A stretch of DNA of 64,000 bases from Nephrocerus scutellatus (lineage: Eukaryota > Arthropoda > Insecta > Diptera > Pipunculidae). A model generated the notes under the pieces. That model saw only the letters and a program-made list of their open reading frames with translations, ran no database searches and was not told where the DNA came from. Shown here piece after piece: positions 23,359 through 34,995 of the stretch. How positions within the stretch are numbered: the stretch's first letter is position 1; the number at the start of each line of letters is the position of its first letter. The stretch spans positions 49,774,019 to 49,838,018 of the forward strand of contig OX352761.1 in the NCBI GenBank assembly GCA_947095585.1. Reading direction: 5' to 3'. A program made the position numbers and the translations under genes.

Positions 23359-25686
23359 TATGTGTGCTCTAATATGTGTGCAAAGTTTGAACCGGGTTAA
23401 TTTGGAAAAAAATAATATTATAGCCCCATTTACCTCGAAATTTTTTCAAAAACTATTCTCACCGGAGATACATATGTGTAAAAAAAAATTGTATGGGAAA
23501 AAAATTCAAATCAAAAACTCAAAAATTTTTAAGAGAAGTTCGGTCTATTGGAGATACACATATGTTAAAAATTTAAAGTAAATATTGATAATTTAAAAAA
23601 AATGTATGGCACCGCACCCGGGCCTCAGGGCTTATTCGCTCCAAAAATTTTACAAAAACTTTTGTCCACCGGGGCCTGGGGTATCTAAAATTTTTACAAA
23701 AAGTGTTGTCCATCAGGGATACACATGTATATTTGAATTTTTACAAAAAGTGTTTTCCATCGGAGATACACATTTGTATAACATTTTAAGAAAATCGGTT
23801 AAATTTTGTAAAATATTTGTATGGGAGGCCTCCGACACCGACGTCCGAGGGGCTTTTAATATTGTCACCGGAAATATACATGTGTGCAAAATTTCAATAA
23901 AATCGGGCTTTGGGAAGTGGGATAAAAATTTATCAGAAAATCTGACCAGCCAGCCAAATTCGGGCACGCGAAGTTAATATAGACCATTAAAAAAACAACG
24001 CATAAAAATTAAAATTTTTCGTGTAAATTCTCTAATCGGAGATAATGTGTAGTTTGAATAAAATCGGGTTAATTTTTTCAAATTTTTGTTACGGGGCCCT
24101 CCGACATCGAGGACCGATCACTTCCAAATTTTAACAAAAAGTGTTGTCCATCGGAGATACACATGCGTATAAAAATTAAAGAAAATCGGGTACTTTTTTT
24201 ATAAAATTTGTATGGGTGCCCCCGACGACGGTGCCCGATCACTTCCCAATACAGAAAGTGTTGTCGATCGGAGTAAACACGCGTATAAAATTTTAAGAAA
24301 ATCGGGCTTTAAGAAGTAAAAAAGAATTTGACCATTGGAGATACCCGTGTGTTTAAAATTTAAAGAAAATCTGGCTTATTTTTAAAAAATGTATATGGGC
24401 CTCAGGGCCAGTTCACCTAAGAATTTTACAAAAAGTTTTGTCCCGAATTTTATACACATGTGCCAAATTTTAATAAAAAGCGTTGTCCATAGGATTAAAC
24501 ATGTGAGATACACATGTGTATAAAATTTGAAGAAAATCGGGTACTTTTATTTTATAAAATTTGTACGGGTGCCCCCCCGACCCCGGGGTCCGATCACTTC
24601 CAAATTTTTACAAAAAGTGTTGTCCATCGGTATGAAGAAAATCGAGTACTTTTTTTATAAAGTTTGTATGGGTGACCCACCCCCCACAACCCCTGGTCCA
24701 GATCACTTCCAAATTTTTACAAAAAGTGTTGTGAATCGGAGATACACATATAAACTTTAAAAAAAAAAATTGGGTTTTTTTTATATAAAATTTGTATGGG
24801 TTCCCCCATACGGGCTTTGGGAAGTGGGTTAAAATTTGATCAGAAAATGTGACCAGCTAGCCAGCCAGCCACGGGCACGCAGTTAATATCATCATCATCA
24901 TATTTGGCTCTACAACCGGGGTCCGGTCCTGGCCTCCCGGCGAAGTTAATATAGAGATTTAAAAAAAAAAAAAAAATATTAACTTTTTTAAAGTCGCGAT
25001 GTAAAAAAACAACCCATAAAAATTAAAATTTTTCATTTAAATTCTCTAATAGTAGAAACATATGTGTGCAAATTTTGAACCGGGCTTATTTAGACAAAAT
25101 TAATATTGGAGCCCCCTTCACTTCAAATATTTTTTCAAAACCTGTTGTTACCGAAGATACACATGTGTAAACAAAGTTTTGTCCATCGGAGATACACATG
25201 TGTATAAAATTTTACCAAAATTGGGTTAATTTTTATTTTAAATTTGTATGAGGCCCCACGACCCCAGGGCCCGGCGTCTGTAAATTTTTTACAATAAGTG
25301 TTGTCCATCAGAGATACACACGTGTATGAAATTTTAAGAAAGTCGGGTTAATTTTTTTAAAAAAATTGTATGGTGCAACACGACCGCGTGGCCCGGGGTC
25401 TCCAAAATATTCACAAAAATTGTTGTCCATCGGAGGTACAGCCGTGTGTAAAATTTGAAGAAAGTCGGGTTAAATTTTTAAAAAAATGTGTATGGGGTCC
25501 ACGGCCCGGGGTCTCTAAAATTTTTACAAAAAGTGTTGTCCATCAGAGATACATATGAGTATAACATTTTAAGAAAATCAGTTTTTTTTTTAAAAATTAT
25601 ATTGGCACCCCTCGTGCCTCAGGGCCCCAAATTTTAATAGAAAGTCTTGTCTCCGGATATACACATGTGTGCAAAATTTCAATAAA

Positions 25687-27629
25687 TACGAAGAATGTGT
25701 TCGAAGTATTGACAGTCTCTCTTCCGGATTATCCGAATATCAACATTTATGTGTATTGGGTGATTTTAATTTACCTAAAATCTCTTGGCGCTGGATTGAC
25801 GAAGACAAGCTTTTGTTACCATTCAACATCACTTCTGTCGACGAAATAATTTTTGTTGATGGGATGACAAATCAATCATATTTCAAACCCAAGTACATAA
25901 TGTTTTCTTGGATTTAGTTTTTTTTTTAAATAACTCCTTAGATTATCAAATTTCTTGAGTCTCTATCACTAGAAGAAGCTTATAAAAGCTTTATTGAAAT
26001 ATTGTACGATTCTTTTTTGTTATTTGTTCCTATGGTGCGTTGTAAAACTGGTTCCAGTCTGCCATGGCAAAATAGGTCGTTATCAAAGTTAAAAAACTGC
26101 AGAAATAAAATTCATAAGAAATTAAAATTAAACCCTTCCGAGTTAAACACAAAAATTTTCTTACGATTGAGTCGGGAATATAATTTCTTAAGCAAATTTC
26201 TCTATGGTCAATATGTTTTCCGTGTTGAGTCAAACCTTAAATCAAACCCAAGGGCTTTTTGGAAATTCTTGAATTGTAAGAAAAAAACCATGTCTACACC
26301 ATCGGTCATGACTTATGCAGTGTCTTCTTCGGATTCAATGGAAACTATTTGTGATTTCTTTGCCTCTTTCTTTCAAAAGAATTTCAATCATGATATCGTC
26401 TATGATTGTGATGTAAGATATAATTTTATACAACCATTTTGTGATATAAATATTATCGACATCTCTCAGAAAGATGTTGCTGATTGTATAAAAAAATTGG
26501 AGCCAAGCTTTAAAACTGATGGTCAAGTTATTTGCAACTCTTTTCTGAAGTACTGCTGCCAAAATTTAGTTCATGCTTTATCTTATATGTTTAATGAGTC
26601 ACTGAGGACGGGTCTGTTTCCTTCCTGTTGGAAAACAAGCTCTATTTCACCCATTCATAAGAATGGATCCAAAATGGTTGTGGAAAATTACAGACCTATT
26701 TGTAAATTGCTTAGTATTCCTAAATTGTTTGAGGCAATTATTAAAGATAAATTATTTTCCATCGTAAAATCGCACATAATTCAGGAACAACATGGATTTT
26801 TCCCGAAACGGTCAGTTGTATCAAATTTAGTCATATTTTCGAACTATATTTACTCGGCGTTTCGTGAAAACTGTCAAGTGGATTGCGTCTATATTGATCT
26901 TGATAAAGCTTTTGATTCCGTGAATCATAACCTTTTAATTTTAAAACTAAAAGCTATTGGATTTCGATCCCCAATTTTGGATTGGATAAAATCTTATCTA
27001 AGTAATAGATGGAACTTGGTTTGTGTAAACGAGTTTTGTTCGAAATCATTCCAGGTTTTGTCAGGTGTACCCCAAGTCAGTCATCTCGGTCCTCTTTTGG
27101 AACTCTAATATTAATTTATATTGTATTAGAAATGAGAGAATTCAAAAATCTTTTACAAGATATGCACTAAGGCATATAAACTGGGGTGATTTTTATCCTT
27201 CATATAAGGCTAGATGTTTATTGATCGACCTTCAACCACTTTCAGCGAGAAGAGAGATTTGCTTATTAAATTTTGTTAGGGACGTATTTACAGACTCCAT
27301 TGATTGCCCGGATATCTTATCCTTGTTTTATTTGTATGCTCCTGAAAGGCCTTTGCGCACTAGGGACCTTTTTTACATTACCCATTGCAACAGGAACTTT
27401 TTGTTGAATGATCCGATTGTTTAACGTTCTGTTGCTTTTAACTCCATTTGCAATCTAATTGATTTTTCCAAGTCAAAATTAGCGTTTAAGAAACTTATAA
27501 ATGATCTATTTAGATAATACATTTCTTACATAATATAAATTCATGTAAATTTTAGTTTTTAAGTTTTTTTTTAAGTCTGTTTATATCTTAGACTAAATAA
27601 ATAAATAAATAAAATAAATAAATAAAAAA
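25687..27629 (+). pseudogene. LINE 3 copy B: same insertion, duplicated
   Basis: Almost identical to copy A, including the 5' truncation point, the frame break after the endonuclease piece, the deletion of the catalytic region and the tail. It is therefore a duplicate of one insertion made together with its flanks, not an independent transposition. One visible coding change is Lys to Glu in TSVD[K/E]IIF. Confidence 0.9.
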
Positions 27630-27687
27630 TCGGACAGATGTGCAATGGGCAAGCGGATTTAAAAATTGAAATATTTCTTGTAAATTC

Positions 27688-27903
27688 TGTAATTGTGGTG
27701 AATTTCCCCATTTTGCGGAGAAAACATAGCAGCCACAGCGCGCGGTTGGTACGACGTGCACACAACGACGTACGAAGTACCACTAAAATTATTTCTTTTG
27801 AGTTGAGTGTGAGTGCGTTTCCATTTCTTCATATTCCTCGTACAAAACCTTCTCTATATAAAGCCCAACTGTTTTCTTGAAGCACAGATCCTAACGAAAT
27901 ATT
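27688..27903 (+). promoter_or_regulatory. promoter-like module 4 (TATA at 27855-27863)
   Basis: Same segment, just after LINE 3 copy B. Confidence 0.4.
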
Positions 27904-29259
27904 TATGTGTGCTCTAATATGTGTGCAAAGTTTGAACCGGGTTAATTTGGAAAAAAATAATATTATAGCCCCATTCACCTCAAAATTTTTTCAAAAACTA
28001 TTCTCACCGGAGATACACATGTGTAAAAAAAATTTGTATGGGAAAAAAATTCAAATCAAAAACTCAAAAATTTTTAAGAGAAGTTCGGTCTATTGGAGAT
28101 ACAAATATGTTAAAAATTTAAAGTAAATCTTGATAATTTAAAAAAAAAATTATGGCACCGCACCTGGGCCTCAGGGCTCATTCGCTCCAAAAATTTTACA
28201 AAAACTTTCGTCCACCGGGGCCTGGGGTATCCAAAATTTTTACAAAAAGTGTTGTCCATCAGGGATACACATTTGTATAACATTTTAAGAAAATCGGTTA
28301 AATTTTGTAAAATATTTGTATGGGAGCCCTCCGACACCGACGTCCGAGGGGCTTTTAATATTGTCACCGGAAATATACATGTGTGCAAAATTTCAATAAA
28401 ATTGGGCTTTGGGAAGTGGGATAAAAATTTATCAGAAAATCTGACCAGCAAGCCAAATTCGGGCACGCGAAGTTAATATAGACCATTAAAAAAACAACGC
28501 ATAAAAATTAAAATTTTTCGTGTAAATTCTCTAATCGGAGATACACAATGTGTAGTTTGAATAAAATCGGGTTAATTTTTTCAAATTTTTGTTACGGGGC
28601 CCTCCGACATCGAGGACCGATCACTTCCAAATTTTTACAAAAAGTGTTGTCCATCGGAGATACACATGCGTATAAAAATTAAAGAAAATCGGGTACTTTT
28701 CTTATAAAATTTGTATGGGTGCCCCCGACGACGGTGCCCGATCACTTCCCAATACAGAATGTGTTGTCGATCGGAGTAAACACGCGTATAAAATTTTAAG
28801 AAAATCGGGCTTTAAGAAGTGGGTTAAAAATGTATCACATCATTCTACGACCCAGCCAGCCCGCTAGCAACGGGCACGCGAAGTTAATATAGAGAATTTA
28901 AAAAAAAATTGACCATTGGAGATACCCGTGTGTTTAAAATTTAAAGAAAATCTGGCTAATTTTTAAAAAATGTATATGGGCCTCAGGGCCAGTTCACCTA
29001 AGAATTTTACAAAAAGTTTTGTCCCGAATTTTATACACATGTGCCAAATTTTAACAAAAAGCGTTGTCCATAGGATTAAACATGTGTGTATAAAATTTGA
29101 CGAAAATCGGGTCAATTTTTTAAAGTTTTGTATGGGGCCTTTCGACACCGGGGCCCGAACTCCAAAAATTTTACAAAAAGTGTTGTCCCTCGGAGATACA
29201 CATGTGTATAAAATTTCAAGAAAATCTGGTACTTTTCTTTTATAAAATTTGAACGGGTG

Positions 29260-30999
29260 CCCTCCCGACCCCGGGGTCCGATCACTTCCAAATTTTTACA
29301 AAAAGTGTTGTCCATCGGAGATACAAATGCGTATAAAATTTGAAGAAAATCGAGTACTTTTTTTGTAAAGTTTGTATGGGTGACTGTGATTGTGGTGAAT
29401 TTTCCCATTTTGCGGTGAAAACATAGCAGCCACAGCGCGCGGTTGGTACGACGTGCACACAACGACGTACGAAGTACCACTAAAATTATTTCTTTTGAGT
29501 TGAGTGTGAGTGCGTTTCCATTTCTTCATATTCCTCGTACAAAACCTTCTCTATATAAAGCCCAACTGTTTTCTTGAAGCACAGATCCTAACGAAATATT
29601 TATGTGTGCTCTAATATGTGTGCAAAGTTTGAACCGGGTTAATTTGGAAAAAAATAATATTATAGCCCCATTTACCTCGAAATTTTTTCAAAAACTATTC
29701 TCACCGGAGATACATATGTGTAAAAAAAAATTGTATGGGAAAAAAATTCAAATCAAAAACTCAAAAATTTTTAAGAGAAGTTCGGTCTATTGGAGATACA
29801 CATATGTTAAAAATTTAAAGTAAATATTGATAATTTAAAAAAAATGTATGGCACCGCACCCGGGCCTCAGGGCTTATTCGCTCCAAAAATTTTACAAAAA
29901 CTTTTGTCCACCGGGGCCTGGGGTATCTAAAATTTTTACAAAAAGTGTTGTCCATCAGGGATACACATGTATATTTGAATTTTTACAAAAAGTGTTTTCC
30001 ATCGGAGATACACATTTGTATAACATTTTAAGAAAATCGGTTAAATTTTGTAAAATATTTGTATGGGAGGCCTCCGACACCGACGTCCGAGGGGCTTTTA
30101 ATATTGTCACCGGAAATATACATGTGTGCAAAATTTCAATAAAATCGGGCTTTGGGAAGTGGGATAAAAATTTATCAGAAAATCTGACCAGCCAGCCAAA
30201 TTCGGGCACGCGAAGTTAATATAGACCATTAAAAAAACAACGCATAAAAATTAAAATTTTTCGTGTAAATTCTCTAATCGGAGATAATGTGTAGTTTGAA
30301 TAAAATCGGGTTAATTTTTTCAAATTTTTGTTACGGGGCCCTCCGACATCGAGGACCGATCACTTCCAAATTTTTACAAAAAGTGTTGTCCATCGGAGAT
30401 ACACATGCGTATAAAAATTAAAGAAAATCGGGTACTTTTTTTTATAAAATTTGTATGGGTGCCCCCGACGACGGTGCCCGATCACTTCCCAATACAGAAA
30501 GTGTTGTCGATCGGAGTAAACACGCGTATAAAATTTTAAGAAAATCGGGCTTTAAGAAGTGGGTTAAAAATGTATCACATCATTCTACCACCCAGCCAGC
30601 CCGCTAGCAACGGGCACGCGAAGTTAATATAGAGAATTTAAAAAAAAATTGACCATTGGAGATACCCGTGTGTTTAAAATTTAAAGAAAATCTGGCTAAT
30701 TTTTAAAAAATGTATATGGGCCTCAGGGCCAGTTCACCTAAGAATTTTACAAAAAGTTTTGTCCCGAATTTTATACACATGTGCCAAATTTTAACAAAAA
30801 GCGTTGTCCATAGGATTAAACATGTGTGTATAAAATTTGACGAAAATCGGGTCAATTTTTTAAAGTTTTGTATGGGGCCTTTCGACACCGGGGCCCGAAC
30901 TCCAAAAATTTTACAAAAAGTGTTGTCCCTCGGAGATACACATGTGTATAAAATTTGAAGAAAATCTGGTACTTTTCTTTTATAAAATTTGAACGGGTG
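29260..30999 (+). repeat. tandem unit III (1740 bp), short form without LINE 3
   Basis: The left part matches the A-type block (for example the extra ATACACATGTATATTTGAA near 29960 and GGAGATAATGTG near 30290). The right part matches the B-type block (GTGGGTTAAAAATG near 30558). The switch lies between about 30500 and 30556. The LINE and all between the blocks are missing. Confidence 0.85.
29389..29600 (+). promoter_or_regulatory. promoter-like module 5 (TATA at 29552-29560)
   Basis: Same segment, in tandem unit III. Confidence 0.4.
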
Positions 31000-31128
31000 C
31001 CCTCCCGACCCCGGGGTCCGATCACTTCCAAATTTTTACAAAAAGTGTTGTCCATCGGAGATACAAATGCGTATAAAATTTGAAGAAAATCGAGTACTTT
31101 TTTTTGTAAAGTTTGTATGGGTGACTGT

Positions 31129-31341
31129 GATTGTGGTGAATTTTCCCATTTTGCGGTGAAAACATAGCAGCCACAGCGCGCGGTTGGTACGACGTGCACA
31201 CAACGACGTACGAAGTACCACTAAAATTATTTCTTTTGAGTTGAGTGTGAGTGCGTTTCCATTTCTTAATATTCCTCGTACAAAACCTTCTCTATATAAA
31301 GCCCAACTGTTTTCTTGAAGCACAGATCCTAACGAAATATT
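31129..31341 (+). promoter_or_regulatory. promoter-like module 6 (TATA at 31293-31301)
   Basis: Same segment, in tandem unit IV; one base differs upstream of the TATA (CTTAAT for CTTCAT). Confidence 0.4.
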
Positions 31342-32299
31342 TATGTGTGCTCTAATATGTGTGCAAAGTTTGAACCGGGTTAATTTGGAAAAAAATAATA
31401 TTATAGCCCCATTCACCTCAAAATTTTTTCAAAAACTATTCTCACCGGAGATACACATGTGTAAAAAAAATTTGTATGGGAAAAAAATTCAAATCAAAAA
31501 CTCAAAAATTTTTAAGAGAAGTTCGGTCTATTGGAGATACAAATATGTTAAAAATTTAAAGTAAATCTTGATAATTTAAAAAAAAAAATTATGGCACCGC
31601 ACCTGGGCCTCAGGGATCATTCGCTCCAAAAATTTTACAACAACTTTCGTCCACCGGGGCCTGGGGTATCCAAAATTTTTACAAAAAGTGTTGTCCATCA
31701 GGGATACACATTTGTATAACATTTTAAGAAAATCGGTTAAATTTTGTAAAATATTTGTATGGGAGCCCTCCGACACCGACGTCCGAGGGGCTTTTAATAT
31801 TGTCACCGGAAATATACATGTGTGCAAAATTTCAATAAAATTGGGCTTTGGGAAGTGGGATAAAAATTTATCAGAAAATCTGACCAGCAAGCCAAATTCG
31901 GGCACGCGAAGTTAGTATAGACCATTAAAAAAACAACGCATAAAAATTAAAATTTTTCGTGTAAATTCTCTAATCGGAGATACACAATGTGTAGTTTGAA
32001 TAAAATCGGGTTAATTTTTTCAAATTTTTGTTACGGGGCCCTCCGACATCGAGGACCGATCACTTCCAAATTTTTACAAAAAGTGTTGTCCATCAGAGAT
32101 ACATATGAGTATAACATTTTAAGAAAATCAGTTTTTTTTTTTAAAAATTATATTGGCACCCCTCGGGCCTCAAGGCCCTAAATTTTAATAGAAAGTTTTG
32201 TCTCCGGAAATACACATGTGTGCAAAATTTCAATAAAATTGGACAGATGTGAAATGGGCGAGCGGATTTAAAAATTGAAATATTTGTTGTTAATTCTGT

Positions 32300-32518
32300 G
32301 ATTGTGGTGAATTTCCCCATTTTGCGGTGAAAACATAACAGCCACAGCGCGCGGTTGGTACGACGTGCACACAACGACGTACGAAGTACCACTAAAATTA
32401 TTTCTTTTGAGTTGAGTGTGAGTGCGTTTCCATTTCTTCATATTCCTCGTACAAAACCTTCTCTATATAAAGCCCAACTGTTTTCTTGAAGCACAGATCC
32501 TAACGAAATATTTATGTA
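32300..32518 (+). promoter_or_regulatory. promoter-like module 7 (TATA at 32464-32472)
   Basis: Same segment; it ends the array. After 32518 the sequence leaves the array consensus and enters a longer leader (to about 32860) that is also found reversed at 44210-44400 and 56290-56420. Confidence 0.4.
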
Positions 32519-33640
32519 TTGGTGAATAAATTAAAAGCAAAAGCCAAGCAAAAACCATACGAAATTTTTCTGCGTTTCGCTGCCACAAAATACGTTTCTC
32601 GCTCTTTTTACTTCGGTCAGTTAGCGCGTTTCATAAATGTCTCTGCTTATCTCTTTTACTCTGTATTCACATGTCACATGCACATCACATATCTATAATT
32701 ATTTCGCCTTCTGACTTCTGAGTGTACAACTGTACAACACATTTCAATTGCTACACCTACACCTACAAAACAACCCCAATCGTAAATTCAATCAGCGCTG
32801 CCTATATCGTATCACTCATCAGCGCACACAGAACACAGTCATTATAGTATGATATGATCTGAAAAAAAATGGAAAATTTGTATGTGAGCCCCCCGATACT
32901 GCAGCCCGATCTTTCTGAAATTTTAATAGATATTGTTACCGAAAATATACATGTGTGGAAAATTTCAATAAAATCGGGCTATGGGAAGTGGGCTGAAAAT
33001 TGATCAGAAAATCTGACGCGAAGTTGATATTGAGAATTTAAAAAGAAGAGGCGTGACAGATTGGTTGAAAGAAAAGTAGAGACCGATCTATTACAGGGTT
33101 AAAATTAAATCCACACGAGCGGCAAAGAACCGCTGGTGAGGAATTATCGGGTCTGGCAGATCTGTCAAGTATATCGGTCACCATTGAGAGGAAGAGCAAG
33201 AATATGAAAAACCAACCCAATTCTTACTTGACCTAGGAATCTCTGACTATACCACTGAACATGCACCAGAATGGACTGCTTGTTTGTTCCAGCAGTACCG
33301 TCTTCACTAGAAGAAGCGAATGTTAAAAGCTGGCAAAGGTGACGGTCCGCTTGTCTGGAAAAAATCCTGTAGAAATTGTCGCAAGACTCCGAACCCAAAA
33401 TTTGGGTGTTGAACCCTGTGATGAGTGTGGTGATGATGCATCTCTGTCGGAATGGATAAGCCATCAGTGAAGAAAAAAGCGTTTATACTGCTCTCTTTGT
33501 TGTGCCTCAGTGCTCATCAATGGAAGTGGTAAGGATAAGGGGATAAGCCATAGATAAATGTTTATAATTTTTAATCAGATTAACCTGCAATATAGCAAAT
33601 CGGCAACAGATTTGCTGTGTAGTGGCCATGCGAAGTTACA
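32519..33640. other. leader of the AT-rich family, then unrecognised DNA
   Basis: 32519-32865 is a non-repetitive leader ending in CAACCCCAATCGTAAATTCA and CAGCGCTGCCTA; relatives occur reversed at 44210-44340 and 56290-56400. 32870-33030 is one unit of the AT-rich family. 33030-33640 has a 99-codon - strand frame (33165-33464) and short + strand pieces, including a Cys-rich EPCDECGDDA stretch near 33412, but no family is recognised. Confidence 0.4.
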
Positions 33641-33644
33641 AACA

Positions 33645-33765
33645 TCACCTCATATATTTTTTTATAATTAGCGCACGCTACAAGGGTTTTGCCTAGGCGC
33701 AGCCTGGGCTTGAAAATATTTGGAAAGAATGAAAGTGTTGTGTTGGGTGGAGTTAAGTTGAGCAC
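33645..33765 (-). repeat. 3' end of a jockey-like LINE
   Basis: On the - strand a basic PNIF.PRLRLGKTL segment is followed by ..GCGTGCGCTAATTATAAAAAAA. The same kind of 3' end is seen at 38740-38830. Only the last ~120 bp remain. Confidence 0.5.
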
Positions 33766-34034
33766 TCACAAACTAGAATATTATGATTATAAACCCACTT
33801 TGACGGCTCTACATTTTCATTACTTCATACATCAATTCAACAGAACATGTGAATACAGAAGTGTACGGCAACTGTATATTATATGTACAGCATCGTATCA
33901 TGTGTGTTCATGTCTAATGTAGATCTAGGTGATCAGTGCGCTGAGAAAAATTTGTGCCAACATCCAACATTTATAAACAGTCAGAGGAAAAAAGTTTGGT
34001 CCAACCCAATCAAACGACAAAATAATCAATCAAA

Positions 34035-34424
34035 TAAAACAACCCATAAAAATTAAAATTTTTCGTGTAAATTCTCTAATCGGGAATACACAATGTGCAG
34101 TTTGAATAAAATCGGGCAAATTTTTTAAAATTTTTGTTAGAGAGCCCCCCGACCACAGGGCCATTTCACTTCCAAATGTTTACAAAAAGTGATGTCCACC
34201 ATTGGAGATGCACATGCGTATAAAATTTGAAGAAAATCGGGTAATTTTTTTAAAAAATTTCTATGGGAGCCCCCCGACCCCGAGGTTTAATTAAAAGAAA
34301 TACACATGTTTGCAAAGTTTGAAAAAAATTGGAGTTTAGGAAGTGTGTTAAAAATTTATCACAAGATTCTGCCCACCAGCCAGCCAGCCACGGGTACGCG
34401 AAGTTAATACAAAGAATTTAAAAA
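34035..34424 (+). mobile_element. short complete copy of the TAAATTCTCTA-ended family
   Basis: Begins ACAACCCATAAAAATTAAAA, includes GTAAATTCTCTAATCGG, has three to four internal units with ACACATG and GGGAGCCCCCCGACC, and ends CCAGCCACGGGTACGCGAAG..AAAGAATTTAAAAA. It sits immediately inside the copia 5' LTR, next to the primer site. It is the most compact copy in the window (~390 bp), so it is useful for defining the ends. Confidence 0.65.
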
Positions 34425-34436
34425 GGGCCGATAACC
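34425..34436 (-). promoter_or_regulatory. copia minus-strand primer binding site
   Basis: On the - strand GGTTATCGGCCC starts right after the 5' LTR. Drosophila copia uses a closely similar site that pairs with an internal piece of initiator tRNA-Met. This identifies 34437-34670 as the 5' LTR rather than a solo LTR. Confidence 0.7.
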
Positions 34437-34670
34437 TGTTGGTATCCGCTTGAATTTAAAATAATAAGATTACAAGTTAACAAACAATAATGCGTTCTTT
34501 AATTAAATATTTGTTTTTTTATCTGGTTACATGTGTATTGCGACATAGAACTTTTTTAACTGAAAAAATTTCAACATTGAATATTATTAGAAAAAAATAT
34601 CAACATGAGAATATGTGTTGCCCTGGAGCGGATAAACAAATTAATACAGTGGAATGTACGAATCACAACA
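34437..34670 (-). repeat. copia 5' LTR
   Basis: 234 bp, aligned end to end with 216-464. It is followed outside by CCTCC, the target duplication. The differences from the 3' LTR are substitutions and short indels. Confidence 0.85.
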
Positions 34671-34675
34671 CCTCC

Positions 34676-34995
34676 CTGAACTTATTTTTTGATTTGTCAA
34701 ACAAATTGCTAATAAAAATCACATTTAATTATTTGTTTCCATTTTTTTTTATTGGCGATGCGTGTAGTAACGAAGTTTTACAACTTGTATATAATTCTAA
34801 CTTATATAATTACAATAATAGCACTGTCACAACTAGAAAATTTCAAATGTTCAGGAGAGGGAAAAACCTAAATTTTAATTTAATTTTATTTAACTGTAAA
34901 GTATAAAGCTGACTTTATAGTCAGCATAAATATATTTTCAGCAATTCACTATCTACGCCTTCCAGGACTACTCAGACAGATAATTTTTTTCCTCA
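34676..34995. other. flank between copia and element 2
   Basis: AT-rich sequence that is the right flank of the copia insertion and left flank of the second CCCAAGTA element. The open frame 34490-34906 runs from the LTR into this DNA and has no recognised domain. Confidence 0.5.

Larger units (their letters stand above)
23017..29259 (+). repeat. tandem unit II (6243 bp)
   Basis: Near-identical repeat of unit I. It lacks roughly 190 bp near 24805 that unit I has at 18380-18565, and carries a 12-bp longer T tract near 23117. It includes the second copy of LINE 3 (25687-27629). The very low divergence between the two units means recent duplication or an assembly duplication. Confidence 0.88.
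31000..32518 (+). repeat. tandem unit IV (truncated) with empty LINE 3 site
   Basis: Begins like the other units, follows the B-type block to about 32095, then continues with the sequence that borders LINE 3 in units I and II but without the LINE (32095-32310), and ends with a final promoter-like module up to 32518. Confidence 0.82.
216..34670 (-). mobile_element. Ty1/copia retrotransposon split by nested insertions
   Basis: The two LTRs lie at 216-464 and 34437-34670, both in - orientation and both starting TGTT and ending AACA on that strand. The 5 bp outside each LTR are identical (CCTCC at 211-215 and 34671-34675), which is the usual duplication length for copia. Inside the 5' LTR, on the - strand, GGTTATCGGCCC resembles the copia primer site that pairs with part of initiator tRNA-Met. 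Inside the 3' LTR is a purine tract (465-480). Pol pieces appear in correct order from high to low coordinates: GAG_pre-integrase (12014-12097), integrase (7251-8180), RT start (6922-7250), RT plus RNase H (490-1721). The gag region is not recognisable. The remaining ~30 kb is younger insertions. LTRs differ by roughly 15 substitutions plus short indels by eye, so the insertion is not recent. Confidence 0.85.

Noticed and set aside
16576..32392. Many 60-126-codon open frames in the satellite array on both strands
   Set aside because: They follow the repeat units, have no domain, and shift with each unit; low stop density in repetitive AT/GC blocks explains them.
34437..34670. Solo LTR
   Set aside because: Adjacent primer site and the target duplication shared with the left LTR show it is the 5' LTR of the same element.
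34490..34906. 138-codon frame on the + strand
   Set aside because: It runs antisense through the copia LTR into flank DNA; no domain, compositionally random.
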